A DNA stretch of 64,000 nt from Branchiostoma floridae. Taxonomy: Eukaryota > Chordata > Leptocardii > Amphioxiformes > Branchiostomatidae. The stretch covers positions 4,406,746-4,470,745 of the forward strand of contig NC_049994.1 in NCBI RefSeq assembly GCF_000003815.2, read 5' to 3'. Below, one piece after another: positions 22,985 to 36,700 of the stretch (position 1 is the stretch's first letter; each line of letters opens with the position of its first letter). The notes below the pieces were generated by a model, which made no database searches, was not told the DNA's origin, and was given only the letters and a program-made list of their open reading frames with translations. A program made the translations under genes and the position numbers.

Positions 22985-25147
22985 TATATATCATTTCTGG
23001 AGAGGGAGTTTTATTACAGGGACGTTCTACGAACTTCAATCAGTCGTTATATCAGTCGTCATCCTATAAAGCTTGTTGGTGGGGCAAGAGTTATGAGCCC
23101 CTGTGAACTTGTACATTATGGGGGAGTTAGGGTCAAGGAGATGGGGGAGATATTGGTGACAGTGAAGGATATTTGAATCAGCCATGTGTGAACATTAGAG
23201 AAAGCAACGCTTCTTTGGAAATGGCTATGGATTGCACCATTTAGCTGAGGGGTGCATAGGTACCTTGGAAAATTTGCAAGAAACCCAGGGTTAAAACATA
23301 CTTTGGATTATGCAAAAGGCTAGTACAATATATGATCCATAATTTTAGTTTCATTGGCTCTCTAAAATGTATACAGTTCTACAGTGTTAGGGAGTGTAAA
23401 TTTAGAGTATCATCAACTTAGTATCAAACTCTAGGATCAGAATATTACTGTAACTATTGAAATTTTTTGTGGTCATTTTATGTTTGCAGTTTTAGCTGTG
23501 ACCATCACAAACTTTAAACCACCAGCATTTCCATTACTGTAAACTATGTGTCATACAGCATTATCACAAAGCTTAAAACTACCGCAAATACTCTATTTTC
23601 TCTTCACCCTGAAATTACATCACTGCATACTTAAAGTCAGTTACAGTGTGCTTTTCCTTTTGGATTCAATTTACGGAAATTTCCCATCAGTGCTGACATT
23701 GATCCAAAAAAGCAGTGGTGTGTTACTGTGCTGTTTGAATGAGCCCAAGAACTTCCAGATTATCTGAAATTCAATCTTACAACATATGCTGTCTAATGAT
23801 GCTTGAATTCTTTACTTTTGAAAGGTGTACACTTGGCCAGTCAACAAAATGTTAGAAAACTGATGGCATCAGTAGTAAAAGGTTGAAAATAATGACCCTC
23901 ACCAAGAAGGTTATGTTCTTGGGTGCTGTGCGTGTGTCTGTATGTGCGTTTGTCTGTGAGCAGCATAACTACAAAATCTTTGGATGGATCTACTGTACAT
24001 GTTTATTGGTAGCTATAGGGGTTGGTAAAAGGAAGAAATAATTACACCATGGGCTCCCTAGTGATTCTATATGGCACTGCAGTAGAACTTCTGCTATTGA
24101 TATCTGCTTTAGACAAGCTGTGATCAAGAATATCAGCTCTTTTGATCATACAGGATAGAAGGGACATACATGTAAATTTGTGCCCCCTAGTAGATTTCCT
24201 TGGAACTGCAGGGGTGTTTCAGTTGCAAGCTTTAGAATGGGATAAATCAAGAAGAGATGCATGAATTTTCATGACCAGTTTTGTACCAATATCCACCCGT
24301 AGTTATCTTTTAGGGTTCTTTTTCACCAACCTCGTGATTCAGTCTGAGTGTCACAAGGCCAATTACAAAGTCTTGCCAATTCTTATCAGCCTCCCACACA
24401 GAGTGAAATACATTCTGAGCACTGTTATTTGATTACTCACTGTGGCTAGATCAAGTGTATGTTATGCCTAAGGCATGAGAGTCTTAGATATTGCTTTATC
24501 ACATGACCTTCCCAGCAGTTTCTGTTATCAAAAAATTCCATCACTGTAATACTCAGCACTGTCTAGGACTAATATAAGACCGTTGCAGAATACAAAATGC
24601 CTTTTGAGATTATCATCAATGATCTTCTTATGCTATATAATATATAGGACTTTAGGAGCAGCCAACTGATATACATGGAAAGGTGTACAATATTGTACAT
24701 TGTAGTTCTAGACAACAATATATACTGTTAATGGTTTTAAATTTGCTGCAGTTTAAATAAGGGTTTGCAGTTGTTTTAGGTTTGTGGTTGAAACAAAGCA
24801 CTTGGGATGGGCTATCAGATGACAGAATTTTCTCAGTGGGTTTTTAGTTCACAGTGAAGCAGTCACCCGCCAAAAACTGTGAACATTAAACCACTGCAAA
24901 AATGTTAACATTTACAGTAACATCCCCCTTCCTCAAGCTTAGCAACCTGACATTTTCCCTGGTGATGATGTAAGTCCTCATCTGATTGGCTAAGACCTAG
25001 TAAGTCCCCTGGTTTTGACAGGGATGAAACCAATCAGTGTGTCTGATCCTGAAGGATTATTACCACCTTGACACTGACATGAAGGGCAGGGACTTTGCAC
25101 ATCTACCTTCAGACTCTTGAATATAAAGAATTTGCATTTTGTTTTAA
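22985..25147. other. Intergenic with decayed repeats
   Basis: Near 23005-23070 is a piece repeating the sequence at 20632-20690 (GACGTTCTACGAACTTCAATC). A decayed TACTGTAAATGC copy spans about 23447-23648. An interspersed repeat starting AAGAAGGTTATGTT at 23907 recurs at 61839 in an MCM6 intron. No gene is visible. Confidence 0.45.
24723..24919. repeat. TACTGTAAATGC-family MITE, copy E
   Basis: Runs from TACTGTTAATGGTTTTAAAT to TTAACATTTACAGTA, with the family's internal GTGAAGCAGTCACC motif. Confidence 0.6.
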
Positions 25148-25457
25148 GGCTACACCAATTTCATTTGTTGCTTCTTGGATTTACCTGTGCATTTTTTTCC
25201 ATTTGAAAAAAAAAAGAAATAAGTCCAAAGAAAAAAATATAGGTTTGCTATCACAAATATTACCATTCAGAGCCACGTACACATGATTAGTCTACATTAG
25301 TAATAAATGAAAGGAAGGGATTTATTGCAGAAAACGTGCCATGTTTTTTAGTGTTATCTAAGCCGTATACAAAAAATTTATATTCATTTTTTTTTACCTG
25401 CCGGTCCAAATTTTTTCTGAAAAAATCTGAGAAGCAACAAATGAATTTGGTGTGGCC
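25148..25457. mobile_element. PIF/Harbinger-like MITE, copy 3
   Basis: GGCTACACCAATTTCATTTG at the left and its near complement ending GGTGTGGCC at the right; the match continues through TTGCTTCT. Flanked by TAA at 25145-25147 and 25458-25460. 310 bp. Confidence 0.8.
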
Positions 25458-27389
25458 TAAAGATGACATTCAATGAACACTTGTGATGGGATGAGCGGAC
25501 ATCCTATTAAAAAACACAGTTTATCATAAAAAGTTAACTTACAATTACAATTACATACTAATACAAAATATCGAGGGAATGGCAGAAATGTAACTATTTA
25601 CTTTGCCTGCCCATTTCTGGTAATACTGGTTCAGCAAGGTTAGGACCAGAATACTATAACTACCACGCTTGATTTCCCTACAGACAGATACTATATGGGG
25701 AGGTCAGGGTAGATCAGTGTGTGTCAGATGACAGCCTGCGACCAGAGACCCACCACCAGCTGTCATATCAATTTTTCATGCTTGCAAACAATGTCATATC
25801 TACGTCAAAATGTTGCTCTCCCCCCCCATAACAAGAAAGCTTCTGAAAAAAGCTGGCCGGTGCGTATTTTGGAAAAAGCCTGGATGTTAAACAAAATCAC
25901 ACGAAAAAAGAGTTTTTAAACATCGAATTACTGAATTGGTCTTTCTTCTATTAAAAAAACACTACATGAGATTTGTCTATTAACAAAGAAAAAAAAAATT
26001 TAGCAAGTGGGGTTCAACCCTACGATCTACGGAAGATAGGTACCGTGCGTTAGTCCGCTCGGCCATGCTAGCTTGATTATGCAATAGCACGTATAGAAGG
26101 GCTATTTGATTAAAGTGACCGATCCATGCATCCATCCATGGATCCATCCATGGATCCATGCACCCGCTTCTCCTGTCTTAAAGACGCACCGGCAAAAATC
26201 AAGCTGAAATCAATTTGTGTAAATTTCCATAATTAGAATTTGCTGTCATTTAGCAAAGCTGATATTACTAAGTGATAATCTACCAGAAAAATTTGCCCCT
26301 CAAAGTGCAGGAAATAGATTTGAAAAATTTATATTTGGAAGCATTTCTTTTAAAGGTGTTTGACATGCCAAAAACTTGACCAGCAATATCTTGCCCCTCA
26401 TGATTATATATGAAATTTTCTTCTGCCACCTTTGAATCACAATGATTCACAATATTAATGGCCTTTTACCTAAAAAATAAAACAAAATCGGCCCCCGTAG
26501 TTCCCCCAAAAGCTGCTTGAGGATCGCGGACCCAAACTTACAGCAGTTACGTTCTGCTCCACTTAAAAATCACGACAGCAGCATGCCCAGAACACAAGAT
26601 ATCAAAACCAGTCCGCTGCAGTACCTTAGAAAACCTCTAGGGGACCATTATCATACTTGTCCTTCCTTTCAACCCTATCGACCTACCAAATATCACCAGC
26701 TGGATCCATTGCTGTTGATATGCAGACAGCCGGAAAACGTACAGATAAACAAAGCAAAAACATTAAAGGTCTTAACGATAGTAATGCTAATAGATCTACT
26801 AGAATAATTAAGTCAATGCTAAGGCTATCCTGCACATTTAAATTTCGATAAAGTCAAACTCAAACTTTCAAAGATAAAAAAATATGCATCATTCCAAAAA
26901 TGTAACGCAATACTACAACAAAGCACAAGAGCTGCTGGAATTGACCATACAGAATCCTACAAAGACAAGACTTGAAAGCAGAACTGCTTTTACGATTTCA
27001 AAAGTGCACTTCTAACTACAAAAGGACTGGCCATCGTGAACTTCTGTTGCACTTCAACCAGAGATAAAGGCTCTTCGATTTTCTGCTCCTGAGGCCCTTA
27101 TTACTCCTGCAAGCCTTGAGATACCCATTGATCTCTCCTCAGTGCTGCCATTCTTCACATTCAAAGTCGCCTTTAATGTCTTCAGCTTGCTGTGGGAAAC
27201 AGTGGAAGCTCTGAAGGAACGACCTCTGGAGACTCATTGCAGGTCTCATGTAGTATTCAGAACCTGTAGATGGCTATCCTGATTAGAGAGTTTACCATGT
27301 CCTGTGTAGTCTGAACAAGTGTACTTACATGGTAGTGCTACAAAAGGTATCCTTTAATCTGTAAATCTTGTGAGATCGGACCAGCGACG
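25458..27389. other. Intergenic, no gene recognised
   Basis: Contains a short GGATCCATCCATGG-type repeat at 26118-26165, a tRNA-like segment (26008-26082, listed separately), and a fragment near 26590 of the interspersed repeat seen at 13560. Frames up to 96 codons near 26517-26807 have no recognisable domain. Confidence 0.4.
26008..26082 (-). pseudogene. tRNA-like sequence, probably a tRNA pseudogene or SINE head
   Basis: Read on the minus strand: ATGGCCGAGCGGAC resembles the A box of tRNA-Leu/Ser genes, and GGGTTGAACCCC resembles the T arm/B box but lacks the usual GGTTCGAA. The outer 7-bp stem is only partly paired. A working tRNA is doubtful. Confidence 0.35.
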
Positions 27390-27603
27390 TACTGTAAATG
27401 CATTTAAGTTTGCAGGGATTTAATTTCGCGGTAGCGAGAAAAAAAGGACTGTTCGCGGTAGTTTTAAGTTCGCGGTAGGACCATGCACTAGAGTCTCATC
27501 GAGTCATACTGCCATGGAAAAATGTTCGAGGTGGTTTAAAGTTTGCAGTGAATTGGCAAACCGCGAACATACAACCACCGCAAAAATTTCTGCATTTACA
27601 GTA
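27390..27603. repeat. TACTGTAAATGC inverted-repeat MITE, copy B
   Basis: Complete copy: TACTGTAAATGCATTTAAGT at the left, TTTCTGCATTTACAGTA at the right, with internal GTTTTAAGTTCGCGGTAGG. Confidence 0.8.
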
Positions 27604-29372
27604 TCTCAAGTGAAGACCTCTACCTTGAGATTCAAATGATGTGACACTAGACGTTATCAAGGGGAAAACAGTGGTGAAAAATTGTGGTGTGGGAATACAG
27701 TACCATTAAGAAGTGCTGACTTTGTGCTCCTGAAACGAGGTGAAACATTTTGGACGCCCAGAGCGCTCATTACTCTACAACAACTGTTGGCAACCTGCTG
27801 GAATGATAAATACTAATCACGTTGCAATGGGTGAACCAACAAGACAGATGGACAGAAATATCCTGAAGGAACACTTGTACTTAAACTCAAATAGTCTAAG
27901 CAGTCCAAATGGACAAAAGGTGGGTATATGTCACCATTAAAGAGGACTAGACACAGTAGAAGAGCTGCATGTACTTTGCATTTCAAATCTTGTAACTGGA
28001 AAACATATGGCTGCATTCTGTCATTCTGACAAAAACTTGATTGCAGCTACAATGTAATACCAAGAATGGTATGTACGTCGTGCTTTCTAGTCTCTTAAAG
28101 GAAATGACAATTACTTGCAAGAAACTTACTAATAGTCTCAAGTGTTCTCAACAGGATTTTTTCATATATGTAGCATAGTAGTAGCAGTAGGGACATCATT
28201 TGATAATTATAAGCGATGCAGGCATAAGCATTGTATAGGGTCTGGGGGAATCCTTCCTCTGAAAAGTTTTACATCTTTTACTATTAGTACAACCCCCAGG
28301 AAAGATTATTTCCTGCATTTTGAAAGGCAAATTTCGTGAAATAAAGCCAACACTTCTTAAATACGTTTGTTTAAAATTGTTATGAAAAGTAACCTTCACT
28401 GGTTGAAACACAGCATTGGGGCTCAAATCACAGCATAGGGGATCCAAATTACAGCATACATAGTACTTTGTAGGGGCCCCTATGCCTGGCAAGAACACTG
28501 CTAAATTAAAGTACAATGTACATATCTGGCTTTACCGATGTCCGACAAGCTTCTCGGGCTAGTGAGTTGGACAAGCTACTGGCCATGGGAGTGCAATTCA
28601 GTAAGGCTAGTGGGTCAATATCTACCCAACTCTACCCATGAAAAAATGACACTGGCCCTATCAGGCAAGTACAGGGGTGCCTAAGCATTTGCACGAACCC
28701 TATGAAATTCGTACGAATATTATGTGATACGCACGAATCACTATGCGAAAACGCACGAATATTATGAAATTCGCACGAATCACTATGCAAAAACGCACGA
28801 ATATTATGAAATTTGCACGAATCACTATGTGATTCACACGAACCTTATGAGATTTGCACGATCCTTATACAAGTAGGTTTGGACATACTTTTCCCCCAAA
28901 GGCACTTTCACTAGCCCTGCCAGGGCAATCGGGCTGATAGACTTGTCCAACCCAGAAGAAAGGATGTAACTGGATACATACTGGAAAAGTGCAGCTGGGT
29001 TTCCCATGGAAAGTTGCCAGTTCTGATCTTTGTTTGGTCTGGGTAGATCCAGAGGTACTGTATGGAATTCTAATTGTGGCACATAAATATGTAAGGGTTC
29101 GCAAGATTCCCGACGAGACCACCCTGATTATGGCAATGTGACTGGCAAGAATTGATTTTTTTTTCTTGAGAAAGACTGAAGCAGATGGAGCAAAGTTTCA
29201 GTCAACTTGAAATAAAAGTGTCTTATTTTCGGCAAACTTTAATAAATGTAATAAGTGATGGCTTAAGTGAAGCAACAGAGAGCGAGAGAGCGAATGCCGA
29301 AGTAAAGCTTAATAGGCTGCAACCATTGAAGCTAGGAACAAGTATCATGACTCTACTTAACATGTATAGACT
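27604..29372. other. Intergenic, no gene recognised
   Basis: Apart from the minisatellite at 28686-28872 (separate entry) I see only short frames without recognisable domains. Confidence 0.4.
28686..28872. repeat. CACGAAT minisatellite
   Basis: About nine degenerate units alternate CGCACGAATATTATGAAATT and CGCACGAATCACTATGCAAA, a roughly 20-bp period with a 40-bp higher-order unit. Confidence 0.85.
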
Positions 29373-29949
29373 CATGCCCGTAGCCAGGATTTTGGTTGGG
29401 GGGGTTCTTTTTAGTACTTGTGGGACCATCGAGCGCCGCAGGCGCGAGACTCACGCCGAAGGCGTGAGCTGCCTAGGGGGGTCCGGGGGCATCCTCCCCC
29501 GGAAAAAAATTGAAATCTTAACCCTCTGAAACGCCATTTCCTGCATTTTGACGGCCAAAATTCTCGGGCTAAGTGTAATGGAATTTCTCTTAAAATACAC
29601 AAGGCTTAGTTTTGGCATAAGTCTTTGAGGCCGACTCCCCCGACATATTTTCACCATGTCCGATACCAAAGGCGGGAGGCGTTGCAATGGTGGTCCGGGG
29701 AAATTTTGAATCTGGACCCTCTAAAAAGCCATTTTCTGCACTTTCTGGGGCAAATTTTGCTAATAGACTCACTAGGATTGAATGAAATGTCTATAAGTGA
29801 TTAATGAAAATCAGCCATGCCTTTGAAACAAAATCTTGGACATGAAAAAGGGGACCTTTGAGCATGAAAAAGTGGACCTTTGAGTGTGAAAAAGCGGACC
29901 TTTGAGCATGTGGGGGGGTTCTTCCGAACCCCCCCTGGCTACGGGCATG
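29373..29949. mobile_element. Inverted-repeat element CATGCCCGTAGCCAGG
   Basis: A perfect 16-bp terminal inverted repeat encloses 577 bp. CATG is its own complement, so the outer four bases may instead be the target duplication. The interior carries GGGGGGTTC near both ends and, at 29428-29520, the GC-rich stem module GCGCCGCAGGCGC ... GGGGGTCCGGGGGCATCC shared with the 1.8-kb hAT-like element. Superfamily not assigned. Confidence 0.7.
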
Positions 29950-30718
29950 TCTAAGACATTTGACAATTTCAATCACTGTTCTTGAAAGCATGTCCTAACT
30001 TCAAAAGAAAATCTTAGGAAGGGTGAAAAGAAAGAGAAAGAAATACAGATTTAGAAGATAAAATGAAATGGCTATCTATTGTGATACAAATAAATACATT
30101 CTGATTCATGCAACTAAGCAAATGCATAAACAAAAGACCGGACCACCTGTGAATGACACACCTGCAACCGGAAGTGTGTCAGACAGTCATAACGTCCGGT
30201 GGGACACAGTTTAATAACGTTACTGTACTGATTATAACGGACCCCTAGGCATGTGCTCACCACAACCGAATGAACAGCAATTGTCGAGCAAGAGGCTGTA
30301 ACCAAAGTGTCTGCCAGCTACAGCTCAGAGTCACATAATGGCCGTAAACATGTAGCAAACGATCGATCGTGAGAACATAAACACTAGCACTGTGAACCCA
30401 ACCTTGAAACTGAGTCCAAGTCTAGCTTCCGCTGATGGAGCTCTGCGGCCCTTGCGATCAGAAACAAGCTTGAATTCTCGCCCTAAAGAACGATTTTCTA
30501 TAGGTATAAAAATCACTGAAGTAGCAAACGCTGCCTCGTGGTCAGGAAATGTAAAATTTCTTACCAGAACGTGTCTCTTTTCTGGAAAAATGGCACCAAA
30601 ATCTTCCGGAGAATCCAGAAACACACAACAACAGCTGCTTCTGCTCGTCTCTCCTTTCCTGACCTCTGACCTATGATGTCATTTCTACATCCGGGAACTT
30701 CACTTGTAAGAAGAGAAA
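29950..30718. other. Upstream region of MLX
   Basis: The last few hundred bases are less AT-rich than the surrounding intergenic DNA. TGATGTCAT (30674-30682) resembles a CRE/ATF site, and AAAATGGCGG spans the MLX start codon, a YY1-like context common in TATA-less promoters. No TATA box is obvious. Short frames here are treated as non-coding. Confidence 0.4.
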
Positions 30719-33700
30719 ATGGCGGACGGTCGGGATGACGTCTGGAGGACTTTACGAGAACAAGTGAGTTTCTTGAAGTTATTCAGCTCCTTAAGAACTT
30801 GTCGTCTTGTTGTCAGGTGTAGGAGAACCTAAAGGTCCGTTTAATGTGACTTTGAGGTCGCTGTGCGCAGCTTTTGAAGTTTAACGGAGGGAACAACTTC
30901 GCACATTTTTTATGGTGCCGTCCTACGCCACTCCTTCTGTATCGGGTTACGAAAATATGGCGCGAATTTAGCTGACATTTGCTTATCACTAGTGCACATC
31001 AATGATCAATGATTGTCGGTATTTATATTTACCGCTTAACAAGCTAATAGTATAGTTTATGGCCATAGTTTATAGGTTTTGTTGAAACGCCATGTATCCG
31101 ACATGTCACTTGTTCAACTCCAACAAATTTCAATTTGTGTAGTAAGAGGGTCCGCATGGGGGGTCCTGACAACGATTTACGCTGAATTCAGGAGAACCCC
31201 CTACATATTACGCTAAATCAAGGAAGGCAATTACGCTAAATTTCGTCGCCTCACTACGATTTACGTAGATAAGATGGTTTCCCTACGAATTACGGGAAAT
31301 AAAATAGGCTGCCTACGCCTTACGTAAAAGAGCATGCAGACCCTCTAGTAAGTGGCAGGACAGCTGGAAAGGCTGGTCACCTAATAAATGATAATCTGTG
31401 TTGTAGTAGGAATAAACAGAGCTGTTGTTAGTTAGTCTAGACCTTGTGAAGATAAACATATATGTATTTGCTTGCAAATGAACCTTTCTAGTCGCAAATG
31501 ATTTTTGTGACAACATGTGTTTGCCAGACTTTGCCTGGTTCATGCATGTAACTTCTCATATATTAATCGATTTATGTTTTCTCCTATGTCCAGCATGTGA
31601 CTGCACTGACCACCCTGACCAATGTGGCCGCAGAAGCACCTTATGGTAAGGAGCACTCGTGATTGACCGCATACTTTAATTCTTGAGATTGTTGTCTTTT
31701 TTGTTTGCAGTTATTAATGTCATTATTGTTTATTGTGGTTAAGCCTTGTACCCATTTTTCAGGTAGGTCTCTCTATTAAATATGCATGAGAAATAATTTC
31801 TACTTGTAGTTAATGTCTACTTTGATTTTTAAATGGTACCAATAGTACCTTTTGCAGCTTTCAGCGATGGGGACCTTAAGATGGACAGTTCTGCAGGTCC
31901 CAGCCCAACCGGTGCTGGAGGGGGCTTTCTCTACCAACGGAGTAACAGTACCCACACTTCTGAGTCTTCAGTGCCAAATACAGGTATGACTGAATGCTAC
32001 TTTCTTATAGCTTAATCAACATTACATATGACTTCAAATAAGCATGATATATTATTTGGTGCATTTAAAATTTTTTTTGGATATGGTCACTAGGAATGGT
32101 TACCAGAACAACGTTATTTAAAATTAAAGTTTTGCCATGCTCCAAATCCGTGCCTATGTGTCTTTAGAATTCTATAGACTCAATAGCTTATTGTGTTTGG
32201 GTGAATTTCCATTGTTGCCACTTTTGTGTGTAGTCATCCAAGTATTTAACATGCTGTCTTTTGTCATTCAACAGCTGAATTCCATGCATTTGTGTAGTAC
32301 ATTTAATCAAGAGTGAATGAGGTTAGATGTTGCGAGAACCTTTACGCTAATTTCCGTTTATTCCTATTTCATTTCTGCTATCTGTTTGTGATTTATTGTG
32401 GTATTGCTCAAATATAATTGTTTTGCTTACCCTAAAGAGTATGTTGCAAGCACTGCTTTGTCAGCATTAATATACTGATATCCATATGCCTCAGTGTATG
32501 CATTTCAGTTCGAGCCAAACCATCCTATACCCATAATTTTCTATGTATTAAATAACTTCTTTCCTTTCCTTGCTGACAACCATAGCTTTGTCCTCAGTCT
32601 TTGTTCACGCTAGACATATGTAATTTGCAGATAATACTTAAGTGTTTTGTTAGAAATACCGCAAGCACAGCTTTCAATGTTTTAAGATCTGATAACAACT
32701 TCCCTTCCCTTACCTCTTCTGTGTCTTTCATAAGTAATCTTTTTCCTTTCTTTTTATCCTCAAAGGGCTCAGTGTGCAAAATGAGTTTCCTTTTATCAAG
32801 CTTATCGTAAGATAGTTAATTCTCCATAAAAGTACACTTGTAAAAGTACTTGTCAACAAAATAAGTTTTTAGCTAAGTAAGAAGTATAAAATGCTGCCAG
32901 AACAGTATTTTGCACACTGAAAATCTTCATGTATTCTTAGTTTCCTTTTTAGTGTTTCTACTGCATACTTGATAAGCAAGTCATTATGCACTTAGGGTTA
33001 CACATTTTGAATCAGGGCTCTTTGTCTTCCTATACTAACAATGACAAAGGCCCAGATCGCCCAAGTGCAAAATGACCTGTTTGTTTCCTTATTCCACTGG
33101 AGTGAATGTGTAGAGATAGTGTGTGTGTTTAGTGTGTGCATTGTGTTGAGTATTCCTACACTGGGCTGTACTGAAACATGCAATCTTGTCTCTCTATGCC
33201 ATGCCCCCCTCCCCACTAGCACTCGGTGTCTGAAAAGTCTTGTTGCAGGTTAAATGCGGCAGACTAAAGGGGACTTCTGCCAGCTCAGTTTGTGGGCACA
33301 AATGGAGCAAGGTTGTTCTGATGGCTTCGCCTTCATTGGGTGAACATTTCGCCTCCTGTACACTTTGCACCAATACCACACTGTTGTCTATCTAGCGATA
33401 TCCCATGTAGTGTTTGACATGAGTTGATGATGATCCGCCACTCGTGGGGAAACCTCTAAGTAAATATGAATGCACACACGTCTCCCCTACAGCGTTTGGT
33501 GAAACAGATTTCAAGGCAGGTGACTTCGAGCAGCGGCCGTATCGGCAGAACAGTTTTTCCAGCAGGGCGTCGACCGCTTCGGAAGGTTCCTCAGTTCCCA
33601 ACACAGGTACAGGACACCAACCCCAGAAACAGATCCGAGTCCCAACGTTCGGACTCACCACTCTTCTTATTACTCACAATTTTAACCATAACGTAATTTA

Positions 33701-36700
33701 AAAAGAAAAGAAATACCCACTCAACAGTCTCAACAACCTAAATTCTGTCTGTGTCAATCAGAAATGTTGCTCAAAGAAGTTAAAATTGCCGTATCGCAAA
33801 ATTCCTCAATGTTCACATAAAGCTATCTGTTAAATCATAGAACGAAGAATTTTTTCGGTTGTCACTGAGAAGTTGTGACCTGAACAACAAAAGGACATCA
33901 CTTTTACATGTTACAATCTTCTTTTTCAAAAGTTTTGGTGGCACACAGGCACATTGTGCATAGCCACCCAGTGTGGGTTGGTGGACTGTTAGGTTATCTA
34001 CGGATTCCTGTTGCATGTTCAGCACAGTAATAGCTATGTATACCTCTTCTTGAAGAGTGGTTAGAAGTACAAGGGTTCCTTGTAAAATCCCAAAACAATA
34101 TGGAACCCCACTATTTACTTTGTTCAATGTGTTTATATTGTAAACAAATACTATCAACTTTTTTATGAAAGCATACAAGACGTTGTAAGCACTCACCTCA
34201 AATTTGTGTCTGTGTCTGTGTTACTACACTTTTCCTATCATGCGGTCTTGCCGATATCCTCTTGATCCATCTTTGAACTCCTAACCCGTCTTCAAGAAAG
34301 CCTGACCCAAGCCACATCAGTCAACATGTAGAAAATACAAAAATGTCTTAAAAATGCAAAAGAAAGTTTAAAACTGAAACCAACTCTGTGATGAAATTAC
34401 AACATGCAAGATCTTTGAATAAAGGTTAAAAATTTGAGTAATGTGCTCAGAAGTCAAAGTATTTTTGTTATCTATTGGACTATTGTATGAACAAGTATGG
34501 ACACAATTTATATTCTCTGACAAAACAGACTCCTGTTTTGAAGTCTTGAATTTGTAAGGAAGTAAACCAGTTTATTGTTGTGGATTGAGTTCAGGCATAG
34601 AAGTAGTAACATTTGATATAAAGAACACATAGTACCCTATAGGAATAGCTTACACACCCATATGATGAAGACCTGAGGTATAAGCACCTTTATTGGGCAG
34701 TATAGAAGCTATCATTGCCCCGAAACTTGCCATGTTTCCTGATCACCAATTCCAAATTCATGGAGGAAAATACCCAGAAAAAAAATTTTCTGCAGCATAC
34801 ATAAAACATTTAACCTTCAGCGCACTAAGATGGCCATTTCGTACCAACTTTATGTTGGTTATTGGGTTAGGCAGGAGGAAGAAGGTTAAAAAGATGAAAA
34901 AAAATATGTTTCCAGAATTCGTTCTTGGACTTGGCCCAGCCCAACCAGTCCAAAGTTTCAACAGCTAAGGTGTTGGAGACATGGTAGGCTTTCTCACCCT
35001 ATCTTCTAATAACCTCAACACCTTGGGTCTAGACGTTCTTCTTAAAGTTGGAGGACCAGGGGGTTAACTAAAGCCTGGCGAGAAAAGGGTTCCTTTCAGA
35101 ACGAAAATGTCCAGGGCAGAGTTGGAAAGAGCTGGTCCAGGTTTCTGAACTCTGAAAGGTGAGTGGCCCTGACGTGAATTAGGAGGTCATTTGCTATCGA
35201 TGTGTTGTGGTTGGATGTTACAGATGATGAGGACAGCGATGCGCACCACAGCGCGTCCAGCTACAAGGAAAGGCGACGGAACGCGCACACGGCCGCGGAA
35301 CAAAAGAGAAGAGATGCGATAAAGGTTGGTGGTGTGAAGTAGTAATCTTTCATGTGATTCAGAGACTCAAGTGTGTATTTTTCACCTAAAAATCTTCCCT
35401 ATCACATTGGACTGGGGATTTTGGACATAAGAACAATGTCATGGCCAATCTCCAGACATCACAATGATTCAGAGAGCGCTGCAAAAATATAATGTAGAGT
35501 TCTTTGGCCAATCAATTCTATAGCTATGTCACTGAACATTAAGAAGAAATAGTTTCCAAAAGTAGTTAGAAACTGATGCCGTTGATAAGAATTGACATAT
35601 ATTTAGTGACATGAAGATAAACAATCAACAACATACGATTTTGATACAATACATTTCAACTGGCTTTTCACCCCTGTCCCTTTTTAAGTGGTGTTGGCGA
35701 TAGACTATACAGAAATTCCTTGTATACATGTACATGTATGTCTCTGTATGTGAAATGACCATAGCATGTTTTGTCTGTGTCTAACTGCAGAAAGGGTATG
35801 ATGAACTGCAGCAGATGGTGCCCACATGCCAAACACAAGACCAGATCGGCTCACAGAAACTGAGCAAGGCCACCGTTCTTCAGAGATGTAGGTTATTTTG
35901 TATTCTAGACATGTAACTACTTCAAATTTCACCTGTTGAGAATACTTTAGGCTCTTGATCTACCATTAGACCTCACTGGACTCAGAAGTGAGTAGCTACA
36001 TGTATTTTTGGTTAGGTACATCCATAGAATATTATGATAAATGAAGATCTGTGTTTGAGGAGAGCCACACCTTGAGCACATTTAAGAACCCACCACACTT
36101 GTAGAAAAAAAGTATACATAGGGGTCCATCCTGGTGTGAGTTGATAAAATAAATCTGTCTGGATATGCAGCTTGTACTGTTCAGTACAAACCTGATGTAC
36201 TGTAATTCCTGATTTTTTCAATGTACTGTTATGTTCATGGTTTTCACTGTGACGACTGAAACGTGAACTTATCATTACTGATAACAATAAATCACAGACT
36301 TTTTTAATGCACACTTGCCACAACAGTGAACATTTAGTTCCGAGAACAAGTTAAATTTTCTCAGACCGTGAAAGTTTGGTACCGAGAAGACAAAGTGAAT
36401 TACAGTATTACACCATGAGGCAGTTAACCTGGTATGCAATCCTAAATAATAGACCCCTAAAAAGAGTGGCTAGCGTATACATGAAAACTTTCTAGTTCAG
36501 AAAAAGCTCAACTTTTACTGATTGACTAAGATCAGGAGTCATGGTTTGCCCTCTGCTTTTGAGTTCTGCAGGGATATGTTACTGTATAGAACAAGAATGG
36601 AATATGTCTCTCTGACTTGTTTTTTGAAAAATGAGGTCTTTGAGGCAACACCAAAGAACCTAAACCTCTGTAAATGCAGAACAGGCACAGAGGAAACACA

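Noticed and set aside
28686-28872. CRISPR-like spaced repeats
   Set aside because: The units are degenerate and adjoin without unique spacers, and the genome is eukaryotic. A minisatellite explains them.
29401-29530. Rho-independent terminator-like GC stem with following A-run
   Set aside because: The stem is part of a transposon-borne module in an animal genome; bacterial termination does not apply.
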